64,000 bases of DNA from Autumnicola lenta (GTDB lineage Bacteria > Bacteroidota > Bacteroidia > Flavobacteriales > Flavobacteriaceae): positions 66,502 to 130,501 of the forward strand of contig NZ_JAVRHO010000012.1 of assembly GCF_031846515.1 (NCBI RefSeq). The letters are read 5' to 3'. The notes below the pieces were generated by a model. It made no database searches and was not told where the DNA came from. It saw nothing but the letters and a program-made list of their open reading frames with translations. Both the position numbers and the translations under genes were made by a program. Below, piece after piece: positions 1 through 8,400 of this stretch (its first letter is position 1; each line of letters opens with the position of its first letter).

Positions 1-30
1 TGAATAAAAAATAATTTCTTCTGATGAATA

Positions 31-71
31 AAAAAAATCCGGTACTTCTTTTGAAATACCGGATTTTTTTT
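31..71. terminator. Bidirectional intrinsic terminator
   Basis: An A-run followed by TCCGGTA, a 12-base loop, then TACCGGA and a T-run form a stem with A and T tracts on both sides. It can end transcription of the minus-strand DUF423 gene and of any plus-strand gene left of the window. Read directly from the sequence. Confidence 0.8.
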
Positions 72-127
72 AACCGTACTTAATTCTTCAAAGCTGCGCA
101 AAGCTTGACATCTTTTTTGGCGAGGTA

Positions 128-147
128 TCGAAAACTCCCATTTTCGA
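128..147. repeat. Dispersed intergenic palindrome, copy 1
   Basis: TCGAAAA and TTTTCGA flank a six-base centre and are followed by CCTG. Related sequences with the core AAAATTGCCATTTT or its complement occur at 39863, 41056, 45788, 57212, 61535 and 62634, always outside genes. Function unknown; it may act as a weak terminator or belong to a dispersed repeat family. Confidence 0.5.
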
Positions 148-163
148 CCTGTGCTTTATATTT

Positions 164-559
164 TCACACCTTCTCCCTTTTGAACTTAAAAATGCTTATC
201 AGCATTAAACCCCAAGCAACGATTAAAAGGCTACCCCCAAAAGGAGTGACAAGGGCAATACTCTTAAAATCTAGGTCGGTAAGATTATTTGTCGCGAGTA
301 AATATATAGAACCCGAGAAAAAAATTATCCCAAAAACGAACAGGTAAAAAATGACATCCCGTAATTTAGGTGTCAGGAAATTATTGGCTCCCAAAAGGAG
401 CATAAGCAGTGCGTGGTACATCTGATATTTTACAGCCGTTTCAAAAGATTTCATAGAAGCATCCATTAGAAGTGGCTGCAGCCCATGTGTAGCAAAGGCT
501 CCTGTAATTACACCCAGCAATCCAAAACATGTTCCAGCAATTAGGAATTTTTTATCCAT
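164..559 (-). CDS. DUF423 family membrane protein
   Basis: A small inner-membrane protein of 131 residues, the usual length for the DUF423 (YgdD-like) family, whose biochemical role is not established. The family-typical start is visible: a glycine-rich first helix with GAFATHGL at about residues 21-28, then a YQMYHALLMLL helix. About four membrane segments are predicted (5-25, 47-62, 69-90, 103-125), and the tail is basic (KFKREKV). The next minus-strand gene upstream begins 99 bases away, so it may be transcribed alone. A strong terminator lies about 90 bases past the stop codon. The family call is firm; the function is unknown. Confidence 0.85.
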   Translation of the reverse strand: MDKKFLIAGTCFGLLGVITGAFATHGLQPLLMDASMKSFETAVKYQMYHALLMLLLGANNFLTPKLRDVIFYLFVFGIIFFSGSIYLLATNNLTDLDFKSIALVTPFGGSLLIVAWGLMLISIFKFKREKV

Positions 560-657
560 AATTATATAATTAGTATTACTTTCCCGTTTGTACTTTAAAA
601 ACTATGGAAGCTGCCGAACCTGTTTTTCCACAGGAAAAAAGCGCTTCACAGGTAACC

Positions 658-1794
658 TCAAAGCTTCAGTTCCAGACTACGTTTTGTTTCTGTAAGTTTA
701 TTATAACCGGTTCTCTTTATCTGCTTAAAGTTTATTATTCCCAAAATGAATAGGATTGGAATAATAGCAATATCAAACGATTGCAAATTTAATATCCACA
801 TAAAAATTACACCAACTATACTCATAAATAATACAAAAGCTAAAACCGCACTTGATTTAATTCTAATAATCTGCAGAATGTACATCAAATACAACGGATT
901 ACACCAGATGACATTCAAATTAAATTTTACCTCCGGATGTTCTGAAAAGAGCCACATTAAAGATAAGATGAGCCCGGTCGCACCTATTAAAAAACTTATA
1001 AGCAACTGGATTGATTTGGGAAACCAGAAAAGAAATATTAGTAACAAGAGAGAAAATACGACCAGTGGAGAAAACCTGTTCTGAAAATCACTTTTTGTTT
1101 TCTTTTCTACCTCATTTAATACTATTTCTGAATTCACTAAGGGTATTCCATTGAGGGATGCATTATTTATTCCTTCTTCCAGATAGATTGGCAAAAACAT
1201 CCGCTGGTATTTATTTGAATTCCTATCTAAAGTCTTCCCCAACAACAAGTTGACTCCAAACCTTAGCCACAAATTTTTCTCTAAATGTGCATTTATTAAT
1301 TTTCTGTTTGATTCCGCTAAATCTTGATCTGAAAAACTTACGTCTAGTCCTTGCAGCAAATCGCTAATCTCAGTGGAACAATTTTTTTCCAGAAAAGAAT
1401 ATAAATACTGTCGGTTTTCCGGCCTGTAAAGAAAATTTAGCTTTGCAATAAGTTTACCCTTATCTTTTTCAGTAAGGCTTAGCTTTTGTTCTGAAACCAG
1501 CCTGTTTTCATCTGAACATTGCTTAATAAAATCTTTCGTCTTTTGGATACCCAGGGAGTATCTTAATTTCCCTCCTATAAATTTGAAGGTAAAATTCGGA
1601 GCATCAAAATCAAAAATTCCAAAATTATAAACCACGTCTGTTGATTTTTCTTTATCTATAATTCTAATTGCCGAATGCCCAAATACTGAATATACTTCAT
1701 CCCCGGGGGAACAGGTAAGAATACTTATTTCAGGCTGGTCGACAGCGTAACACCACTGCGTGATAAAAATTATAAAGATGAAAACAGTTTTCAT
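658..1794 (-). CDS. DUF4105 domain envelope protein
   Basis: This 378-residue protein starts at 1794, where a clear signal peptide begins (MKTVFIFIIFITQWCYA). An in-frame start 36 bases upstream would put a polar extension before the signal and is less likely. The mature N-terminal half is a DUF4105 (Lnb N-terminal-like) periplasmic domain with the block CSPGDEVYSVFGHSAIR near residues 27-43, a pattern also seen in NlpC/P60-like folds. The C-terminal 150 residues contain about five membrane helices and end in a basic cytoplasmic tail. Many Bacteroidota homologues have this layout. A protease or amidase role is inference only. No operon partner is visible. Confidence 0.75.
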   Translation of the reverse strand: MKTVFIFIIFITQWCYAVDQPEISILTCSPGDEVYSVFGHSAIRIIDKEKSTDVVYNFGIFDFDAPNFTFKFIGGKLRYSLGIQKTKDFIKQCSDENRLVSEQKLSLTEKDKGKLIAKLNFLYRPENRQYLYSFLEKNCSTEISDLLQGLDVSFSDQDLAESNRKLINAHLEKNLWLRFGVNLLLGKTLDRNSNKYQRMFLPIYLEEGINNASLNGIPLVNSEIVLNEVEKKTKSDFQNRFSPLVVFSLLLLIFLFWFPKSIQLLISFLIGATGLILSLMWLFSEHPEVKFNLNVIWCNPLYLMYILQIIRIKSSAVLAFVLFMSIVGVIFMWILNLQSFDIAIIPILFILGIINFKQIKRTGYNKLTETKRSLELKL

Positions 1795-2042
1795 TTTAGA
1801 TGTTTGCCAACTACAAATTAAATAAGTCACGGAAAAAAGCGCTAGTTAAAAACCAATTTCTGCAGCTAATTTACACTTTAAACCTTAAGAAGCCACGGAT
1901 GAGAGAACCTGCAAAGCCTGAAACAAACTATGAGATTAAAACAGGAATAATATGGAAGTTAAATTTTAGCCTGATACTTTAGGTTTTGCTAACATTTTAG
2001 CAGAAATTTCTTATTTTAGATTAATAACCAAAAGCCACCACT

Positions 2043-2513
2043 ATGAAAATTGTTGATCAGGATGTTGTTATAGATGGTATAGATAAAACAATCCTCAACG
2101 CCCTAATGGAAGATGCAAAAAGACCAATTCTGGAAATTGCACGGGGTATAGGCATAACAGGCGCTGCCGTACACCAAAGACTTAGAAAACTGGAAAAATC
2201 GGGGTTAATCGAAGGCTCAAAGCTTATGATAGACCCGCGGATTTTGGGGTATAAAACAATGGCTTTTGTTGGTGTTTATCTGGACAAAGCGGTAAGTAAC
2301 CCAAAAGCAGTAAACCAGCTTCGGGAGATCACAGAGGTTATAGAATGCCATTATACTACCGGAAACTGGTCTATATTTCTCAAAATTCTCTGTAAAGACA
2401 ACGAGCATCTCATGCAGGTACTCAACAAAAACATCCAGGGAATTGAAGGGGTTTCCAGAACAGAAACATTTATTTCCCTTAATCAGCAAATCAACCGACA
2501 GATTAAGATTTAA
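2043..2513 (+). CDS. Lrp/AsnC family transcriptional regulator
   Basis: A 156-residue DNA-binding regulator of the feast/famine family. Residues about 10-70 form the AsnC-type helix-turn-helix (DGIDKTILNALMEDAKR, then IGITGAAVHQRLRKLEKSG). Residues 80-150 form the ligand-binding RAM domain, with VIECHYTTGNWSIFLKI in the usual effector-binding region. Length and domain order are standard. Members typically sense amino acids or related small molecules and form octamers; the ligand here cannot be read from sequence. It is followed 42 bases later by a small hypothetical gene on the same strand. Confidence 0.9.
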   Translation: MKIVDQDVVIDGIDKTILNALMEDAKRPILEIARGIGITGAAVHQRLRKLEKSGLIEGSKLMIDPRILGYKTMAFVGVYLDKAVSNPKAVNQLREITEVIECHYTTGNWSIFLKILCKDNEHLMQVLNKNIQGIEGVSRTETFISLNQQINRQIKI

Positions 2514-2555
2514 TATTTGTATTTATTCTAAATAAGAATTAGCTTTGGCGACGCA

Positions 2556-2870
2556 ATGAAATTATTATTTACGTCCAAATATTTTTCTTCGTACCAGTAC
2601 GACAAAGGCCGCTGCTTTTATGTGGATTTTTATCGTAAAACGGTAAAATTGAGCTTTTGTCAGCTTTTGGCATTTCGGCAGCAGGTGAAAAAAATAAATC
2701 CTGAAAATCATTTTAATGGTGAAAACAAAAGCGGCATTGAAATTTTAATGCTTTGCAACAGGGAACATATTTTTATTCTTGACACCCTGGAAATATTAGA
2801 CCTTCAGGAGCTTGTAAACGGGACCTTTGGAATGCTGGAACTTAATTCACTTTTAAGTGCCCCGGCTTAA
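2556..2870 (+). CDS. Small conserved-type hypothetical protein
   Basis: This 104-residue protein has no motif I recognise. It is soluble in appearance, with no signal peptide or membrane segment, and is rich in aromatic residues near the start. It contains four cysteines (CFY, SFCQLL, MLCNRE region) and ends LNSLLSAPA. Codon use and composition resemble the neighbours, and the frame is open on the same strand as Lrp upstream and ferritin downstream, so it is probably a real gene. A regulatory or metal-related role would be a guess from the neighbourhood alone. Confidence 0.6.
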   Translation: MKLLFTSKYFSSYQYDKGRCFYVDFYRKTVKLSFCQLLAFRQQVKKINPENHFNGENKSGIEILMLCNREHIFILDTLEILDLQELVNGTFGMLELNSLLSAPA

Positions 2871-2961
2871 ACTTCTGGCTTCCTAAGATTTAGACTGCTT
2901 CTAAATTCCTTTCCTTTTAGTTTAGTCGTATGTTTTTTTGTATTTTTAATTAAAATAGAAT

Positions 2962-3480
2962 ATGAAAGATCTTGTAAGACAAAAGCTGAGTATCCATGTA
3001 GAAATCATGGACCTTCTAAATAAACAAATACAAAAAGAAGCACATTCTTCTTCTGCATATCTGGCTATGGCATCCTGGTGTGATCATAATGCCTTAACTA
3101 ACAGCGCGAAATTTTTCTACGATCAATCTTTAGAGGAGCGCGAACACATGCTGAAAATTTTCAAGTTTATTAATGACAATGGAGGTACTGCCTATTCTCC
3201 TGAAGTCCAGGGCATAGAACACGACTATAATTCCCTACAGGAAATTTTTGAAGTTGCTTTGGATCAGGAAATTACCATCACCAAATCCATACACAATATC
3301 GTTTATAAATGCCGCAAAGTGCAGGATCTCAATACAGAAAATTTTCTGCTATGGTTTGTCACCGAACAGGCCGAAGAAGAGCAAACCATGAGAAGAGCCT
3401 TGGAACTTTTTGATTTAATGGGCACTGAAGGTTTAGCATTAAAATTTATTGACGAAAGAATTCCACAGATTCGGGAATAA
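2962..3480 (+). CDS. ftnA: Ferritin (non-haem iron storage)
   Basis: A 172-residue bacterial ferritin, which oxidises Fe(II) and stores ferric iron in a 24-subunit cytoplasmic shell. The ferroxidase ligands are in place: E26 in the first helix, and E59 with H62 (EEREH) in the second. Further acidic residues of the fourth helix appear in the EQAEEEQ block. There is no Cys-rich or haem-binding Met signature pointing to bacterioferritin, so the FtnA type is preferred. The gene ends in a strong shared terminator facing the zinc peptidase. Iron-dependent control is expected for the family, but no Fur box is evident. Confidence 0.93.
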   Translation: MKDLVRQKLSIHVEIMDLLNKQIQKEAHSSSAYLAMASWCDHNALTNSAKFFYDQSLEEREHMLKIFKFINDNGGTAYSPEVQGIEHDYNSLQEIFEVALDQEITITKSIHNIVYKCRKVQDLNTENFLLWFVTEQAEEEQTMRRALELFDLMGTEGLALKFIDERIPQIRE

Positions 3481-3501
3481 AAAACTAAAAACTTAACACA
3501 A

Positions 3502-3529
3502 AAAAAGGCTGCCCAAAAGCAGCCTTTTT
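3502..3529. terminator. Bidirectional terminator between ferritin and zinc peptidase
   Basis: AAAAAGGCTGC and GCAGCCTTTTT form an 11-bp perfect stem around a six-base loop, placed between two convergent genes. T tracts on both strands allow use in both directions. Confidence 0.92.
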
Positions 3530-3552
3530 CAATATAAATTATTTCTGTTTCT

Positions 3553-4239
3553 TTAATCTCTTCCCATGTAAATGCTCAGGAAGTAAAGAAGAGTAGCCAA
3601 AGAACCTACTGCAGCAACAACATAAGTTCTTGCAGCCCATTTGAGAGAATCTTCTGCCGCTTCATGCTCCTGGGAGCTCAACATATTCTCATTTTCCAAC
3701 CATACAAGTGCACGCTTGCTCGCATCATATTCTACCGGTAAAGTTACAAAGCTAAAGAGCGTTCCCATACCAAACATAATTATACCTATAAGTAAAATAG
3801 TGCTTCCCAGGGCAGTGGTAGCCATTAACATTAGACCACCAAAGATTACCCATTGTGAAAATCTTGAAGCAATACTCACTACCGGCACTAACTGGCTTCT
3901 CATTTTAAGCCAGCCATAGGCATTTGCATGTTGTACAGCGTGACCACATTCGTGAGCCGCAACTGCAGCCGCTGCCGCATTGCGTTGGGTATATACACCT
4001 TCGCTAAGGTTAATCGTCTTTTTAGCCGGGTTATAATGATCTGTTAGCATTCCCGGTGTCGAAATGACTTTTACATCATGAATACCATTATCATGTAGCA
4101 TCCTTTCGGCAATTTCCTTTCCGCTCATCCCGTTCTGCAGATGAACCTTAGAGTACTTTTTAAATTTACTCTTCAATTTATTGCTCACATACAGGCTTAC
4201 AATAAATATCAAACCAGCAATTATATAATATCCAAACAT
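3553..4239 (-). CDS. Membrane zinc metallopeptidase, YugP-like
   Basis: A 228-residue integral membrane protein of the neutral zinc metallopeptidase family related to Bacillus YugP. It has an N-terminal membrane helix (residues 1-19), the zinc motif HECGH at 96-100 with E97 as the likely catalytic residue, and two or more hydrophobic segments after residue 115. The block LPVEYDASKRAL near 167-178 is characteristic of the family. Length matches homologues. Physiological substrates are not established. The gene is monocistronic, convergent with ferritin and divergent from pyrH. Confidence 0.88.
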   Translation of the reverse strand: MFGYYIIAGLIFIVSLYVSNKLKSKFKKYSKVHLQNGMSGKEIAERMLHDNGIHDVKVISTPGMLTDHYNPAKKTINLSEGVYTQRNAAAAAVAAHECGHAVQHANAYGWLKMRSQLVPVVSIASRFSQWVIFGGLMLMATTALGSTILLIGIIMFGMGTLFSFVTLPVEYDASKRALVWLENENMLSSQEHEAAEDSLKWAARTYVVAAVGSLATLLYFLSIYMGRD

Positions 4240-4404
4240 CTTTTACAATTTTAAATCTTATCAAAGATAGCAAAAACCCGGCCAATACTTACAGCATCAG
4301 CATCTCTGCCATTCCAAATCTCTAAAAGCATTTAATTATTATAAATTTTTCTTTAGAAGTGAGATTCCTTCTATTTATGTTATTTCTCAAAGTAAGATAT
4401 TATC

Positions 4405-4412
4405 TATATTTG
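4405..4412 (+). promoter_or_regulatory. Candidate -7 element of the pyrH promoter
   Basis: TATATTTG matches the Bacteroidota -7 consensus TAnnTTTG and lies 24 bases upstream of the pyrH start. No good TTTG is seen at the usual distance upstream. Confidence 0.5.
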
Positions 4413-4436
4413 CATCAATAATTTATACCTTTCACT

Positions 4437-5144
4437 ATGCATTACAAGAGAATACTTCTAAAATTATCGGGAGAAGCTTTAATGGGAGAACGCCAATATG
4501 GCATAGATCCTATAAGGCTGGCAGAATATGCCGAAGAAATAAAATCGGTTACCGATAAAGGTATAGAAGTAGCAATAGTAATTGGTGGTGGAAATATATT
4601 CAGAGGAGTTGCCGGCGCCAGCAAAGGCATGGACCGCGTACAGGGAGACCATATGGGAATGCTTGCTACTGTTATTAATGGGCTCGCTTTACAAAGCGCT
4701 CTTGAAGATGCAGGAATCCAGACAAGGTTGCAATCTGCCATTAAAATAAATGAAGTTGCAGAGCCCTTTATAAGAAGAAAAGCGATTCGTCACCTGGAAA
4801 AAGGAAGAGTGGTGATTTTTGGTGGAGGAACCGGGAATCCTTACTTCACAACAGATTCCGCAGCAGTTTTACGAGCTATAGAAATTCATGCAGATATTAT
4901 TCTAAAAGGAACAAGGGTTGATGGAATCTATACCGCAGACCCTGAAAAGGATAAAAAAGCAACCAAATTTGATTATATTACCTTTGAAGATGTAATTAAA
5001 AAAGGCCTGAAAGTCATGGATACCACCGCTTTTACGCTCAGCCATGAAAACGAGCTACCAATAATTGTATTTGATATGAACACTCCCGGAAACCTCATAA
5101 AAGTGGTTACGGGTGAAAAAATAGGAACAATAGTTAATTTGTAA
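4437..5144 (+). CDS. pyrH: UMP kinase
   Basis: Phosphorylates UMP to UDP with ATP in pyrimidine nucleotide synthesis. The 235-residue length and the amino-acid-kinase fold are standard for bacterial hexameric UMP kinases. Visible signatures are LLKLSGEAL at residues 7-15, GGGNIFRG at 50-57, the uridine-binding region with DHMGMLATVINGLAL, and FGGGTGNPYFTTDSAA before the nucleotide-binding C-terminal part. The gene is followed 30 bases later by frr, a pairing common in bacteria, and both probably share the promoter at about 4405. Confidence 0.97.
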   Translation: MHYKRILLKLSGEALMGERQYGIDPIRLAEYAEEIKSVTDKGIEVAIVIGGGNIFRGVAGASKGMDRVQGDHMGMLATVINGLALQSALEDAGIQTRLQSAIKINEVAEPFIRRKAIRHLEKGRVVIFGGGTGNPYFTTDSAAVLRAIEIHADIILKGTRVDGIYTADPEKDKKATKFDYITFEDVIKKGLKVMDTTAFTLSHENELPIIVFDMNTPGNLIKVVTGEKIGTIVNL

Positions 5145-5174
5145 ATTCACCTGAAAGATAAAAGTTTACTAAAA

Positions 5175-5729
5175 ATGGAAGACGAAGTTGATTTTATTAT
5201 AGATAGTACGAAAGAAGGAATGGACAGAGCCATTGAGCATTTAAAGAAGCAGTTGCTCAACATTCGTGCAGGTAAAGCAAACCCAGCGATGTTGGGCGGA
5301 GTCCTTGTAGAATATTACGGTGCAAAAACACCTTTAAACCAGGTCGCAAACGTTTCTACACCAGATGCCCGTACTATTTCTGTTCAGCCTTTTGAAAAGA
5401 AACTTATCCCCGAAATAGAAAAAGGGATCATGCAGGCCAATCTTGGTTTTAATCCTATGAATAATGGGGAAAGTGTAATTATAAACGTTCCGCCATTAAC
5501 AGAGGAACGTCGTACCCAGCTTGTAAAACAGGCAAAAGCCGAAGCCGAGGACGCGAAGATTGGCGTGAGGAACGACCGGAAATCTGCCAACAACGATCTT
5601 AAAAAGTTAGATATTTCTGAAGATTTGCTTAAAAGTGCTGAAGCAGATGTTCAGGAGCTTACTGATAATCACATCACAAAAATTGATGAAATTCTGGTGG
5701 TGAAAGAAAAAGAAATTATGACGATATAA
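5175..5729 (+). CDS. frr: Ribosome recycling factor
   Basis: A 184-residue protein that splits post-termination ribosomes together with EF-G. The N-terminal helix contains LKKQLLNIRAGKANPAML, the conserved ribosome-contact helix. The central part has NQVANVSTPDARTISVQPFEK, and the C-terminal helix contains LTEERRTQLVKQAK and VRNDRKSANNDLKKL. Length and motifs are standard. Second gene of the pyrH-frr unit, ended by a strong hairpin terminator. Confidence 0.97.
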   Translation: MEDEVDFIIDSTKEGMDRAIEHLKKQLLNIRAGKANPAMLGGVLVEYYGAKTPLNQVANVSTPDARTISVQPFEKKLIPEIEKGIMQANLGFNPMNNGESVIINVPPLTEERRTQLVKQAKAEAEDAKIGVRNDRKSANNDLKKLDISEDLLKSAEADVQELTDNHITKIDEILVVKEKEIMTI

Positions 5730-5751
5730 CGTTCAAAATTTCTCTTTGACG

Positions 5752-5808
5752 AAAATTGCCAAATTCAGCCTGCCGCTTTGGGAGACTTAATTTGGCAATT
5801 TTTATTTT
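5752..5808 (+). terminator. Intrinsic terminator after frr
   Basis: AAAATTGCCAAATT pairs perfectly over 14 bp with AATTTGGCAATTTT, and TATTTTA follows. The loop is 23 bases and contains a smaller GC-rich element. Confidence 0.85.
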
Positions 5809-5853
5809 AGTGGCTACTGAAGATTTATAGTATCTTCAGAATAAAAATTTTAT

Positions 5854-8325
5854 ATGCACAAATTTCTGTTTTTTGCTCTCCCGTTGCTCTCGTTTTTCAG
5901 CCTTACAGCTCAAAACGAGGTATCAGGAAAAATAGTTAATGCAGAAAACGGAGAACCGCTTCCCTATGCAACAATAAGTTATGGAAATGACCGGAATGTG
6001 ATGACCAACATTGACGGCTCTTTTGAGATTACTTATAAGGAGGACCAAATTCAGCTAAAAATCACTTACGTAGGCTTTTTTAGCAAGAATGTAGAAATTT
6101 CAGATGCCATAACGTACGTTGTGGTGAAAATGCAACCTTCCGTAGAAAATCTTAATCCTGTTTTTATTTCTTCCGAAGAAAATACTGCAAACAGTATCAT
6201 CAAAATGGCAATTGCAGCCAGGGAACAGAATGATCCCGAGCAGGCACTGGAGGCTTTTCAGCATAACACTTATACTAAATTTATTATCGACAACCAATCT
6301 GACGCTGTAAACCTGGAAACCGACACTACAAATGTAGAGGTTGAAACGATCATCAACACCGCCAGGGCTTACCTTTCAGAAAAAATATCAAAAACAGCTT
6401 TTCAGAAGAAAATAGGAAGAACAGAAACAATCCTGGGCCTGAAAACTGCAGGTTTTGAAGAGCCGGTTTATGAAATGCTCTCGCTGGAAGCCAATCCTTA
6501 TTCTTTATACAAAAAAGATTATAAGTTATTCCAAACGGATTATGCAGGACCATTGGCAGATAATGCCCTTAAAAATTACAATTTTAAAATTCTCGACACC
6601 ACAACTACAGACCATCCCGCTTATGTGATTTACTTTGAACCAAAACGTGAAAAAACAGTCGCAGGCCTGGAGGGAATTTTATACCTGGACGTTTCGAGCT
6701 ATGCGATACAGCGTGCAAAAGCACAATTATTAGGCGCTATAAAACTGGAGGTAAACCATCATTATAAATATTATGATGAAGCAGGAATATGGTTTCCGGA
6801 AAGACAGACCACCACTATACGTCCCAGCACGGGAGAAAAGGATATTGCGGTCTTTGGAGGAGTAATTTCTGTAGGAACTCTGCAGAGAAGCGATAACATT
6901 GTTAACCGGGTTCTTGGCTCCGGAGAGGTGCGCCCAGATGCTGTTCTTTCTTCCAGTTCTACCAATTATGATGTTGTTTTTGAAGCGCCCAAAGATCTTC
7001 AACGAAATCCCGCAAGTATAGAAGTTCCCCCCGAAGCTGGTGAACAGCCGGAGTCTTTTTGGAAAACTAACCGGCAGGAGCCCTTTACTTATCGTGATAA
7101 AAATGCCGCCCAATATGTGGATAGTATTGTAAAGGCCAATAATGTAGAACGTAGGATTGAGGTGAAACAGGCGCTATCAAATGGCAATTATCCACTTGGT
7201 TTTTGGAATTTTAACATAGGTGCTTTTTACTCTTCCAATGGTCACGAAGGCTGGCGGCTGGGACTGGGAGGCAGAACCAACGATAAATTATCAGACCACT
7301 TTAATCTTCATGGGTATGGCGCTTATGGCCTAAGGGATAAAAAATTTAAGTATAATATTGGAACCCAAATCTATCTCGACAAATCTTCAGGAACAAACTT
7401 GAATATTGATTACACAGATGATATACGGGAATTTGGTGCTTTTCAATACCGCAAAAAGGTAGATTTATTTTCACTCTTCAGGCCGCGCTTTGGCAATATT
7501 GCCTCTTATTTTAACCATAGAACTTTAAGTACAGGGTTGGAGCACCGTTTCAACGCCTATACGACTTCAGAGTTGCTGGTAAGCAATAGCCGCATTTCCA
7601 TGAACGAGAGTTTTGAATACAGCTATTTGCATAACGGACAACTTTATTCGGAATATGATATTACCGAAATTACTTTTTCCGTTTTATGGCGGCCGTTTAG
7701 CAGATTTCTCCATACTCCTGAAGAAAATGTCCTGCTGGAAAGAGGTTTTCCACGATTAACTGCACAGGTTTCCCAGGCAGTAGAAGGAATTGCAGGTGGG
7801 GATTTCACGTTTACACGTGCCGGAATTATGGTGGAGCATGAAATAAGCCAGCTTGACCAGTCCAGGACAGAATTTATTTTTGAAGCTAATTATGCCTTTG
7901 GTGATCTTCCGCTTACGCATGTTTTCCATACATCCCCCAACAATGTAAATGAACCAAAAATCCTAAATCGTTTTGCTGTGGCAGGAAGGACCGCTTTCGA
8001 AACCATGTATTTTAATGAATTCTTTAGTGACAGGCAGGCCATGTTTCACATAAGGCATCAACTACGCCCCTTTTACATCACTCGCAGCTTCAAACCGGAG
8101 CTTGTCATGTTTTCCAGGTTTGCCATTGGTGATTTTGAAGATATGGACAATCATCCTTTTGCAGAATTTAAAACGCTAAAGCACGGTTATTCTGAAGCCG
8201 GCGTGGAGCTAAACAATATTCTCCTTGGATTCGGCCTTAGCGCGGCATATAGATTTGGAGCTTATCACCTCCCGGACTTCAGAGAAAACTTTTCCTTCAA
8301 GTTTACTTTCGCGTTACCGTTATAG
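5854..8325 (+). CDS. DUF5686 outer-membrane protein with carboxypeptidase-like N-domain
   Basis: An 823-residue envelope protein. A signal peptide (MHKFLFFALPLLSFFSLTAQ) is followed at about residues 22-95 by a CarboxypepD_reg-like beta-sandwich (SGKIVNAENGEPLPYATI, then KITYVGF). The rest matches DUF5686, a Bacteroidota family whose last 350 residues are rich in alternating aromatic and hydrophobic strands typical of an outer-membrane beta-barrel. The last residue pattern (FSFKFTFALPL) fits a barrel end strand. Such proteins resemble TonB-dependent transporters without a plug; their substrates are unknown. An MMPL exporter starts 75 bases downstream on the same strand, but it has its own candidate promoter. 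Confidence 0.82.
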   Translation: MHKFLFFALPLLSFFSLTAQNEVSGKIVNAENGEPLPYATISYGNDRNVMTNIDGSFEITYKEDQIQLKITYVGFFSKNVEISDAITYVVVKMQPSVENLNPVFISSEENTANSIIKMAIAAREQNDPEQALEAFQHNTYTKFIIDNQSDAVNLETDTTNVEVETIINTARAYLSEKISKTAFQKKIGRTETILGLKTAGFEEPVYEMLSLEANPYSLYKKDYKLFQTDYAGPLADNALKNYNFKILDTTTTDHPAYVIYFEPKREKTVAGLEGILYLDVSSYAIQRAKAQLLGAIKLEVNHHYKYYDEAGIWFPERQTTTIRPSTGEKDIAVFGGVISVGTLQRSDNIVNRVLGSGEVRPDAVLSSSSTNYDVVFEAPKDLQRNPASIEVPPEAGEQPESFWKTNRQEPFTYRDKNAAQYVDSIVKANNVERRIEVKQALSNGNYPLGFWNFNIGAFYSSNGHEGWRLGLGGRTNDKLSDHFNLHGYGAYGLRDKKFKYNIGTQIYLDKSSGTNLNIDYTDDIREFGAFQYRKKVDLFSLFRPRFGNIASYFNHRTLSTGLEHRFNAYTTSELLVSNSRISMNESFEYSYLHNGQLYSEYDITEITFSVLWRPFSRFLHTPEENVLLERGFPRLTAQVSQAVEGIAGGDFTFTRAGIMVEHEISQLDQSRTEFIFEANYAFGDLPLTHVFHTSPNNVNEPKILNRFAVAGRTAFETMYFNEFFSDRQAMFHIRHQLRPFYITRSFKPELVMFSRFAIGDFEDMDNHPFAEFKTLKHGYSEAGVELNNILLGFGLSAAYRFGAYHLPDFRENFSFKFTFALPL

Positions 8326-8372
8326 AATTATACTTTACCGCCTCAAAAAGCAGTATTTAACTGAGCTTTTTC

Positions 8373-8380
8373 TAACTTTG
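8373..8380 (+). promoter_or_regulatory. Candidate -7 element before the MMPL exporter
   Basis: TAACTTTG matches TAnnTTTG, 20 bases upstream of the start codon. The upstream TTTG element is not clear. Confidence 0.45.
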
Positions 8381-8400
8381 CCATCCTTTAAAAACTCACC

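Noticed and set aside
1800..1982. Plus-strand frame of 60 codons before the Lrp gene
   Set aside because: It overlaps the signal peptide region of the DUF4105 gene on the other strand and has low complexity with no recognisable motif.
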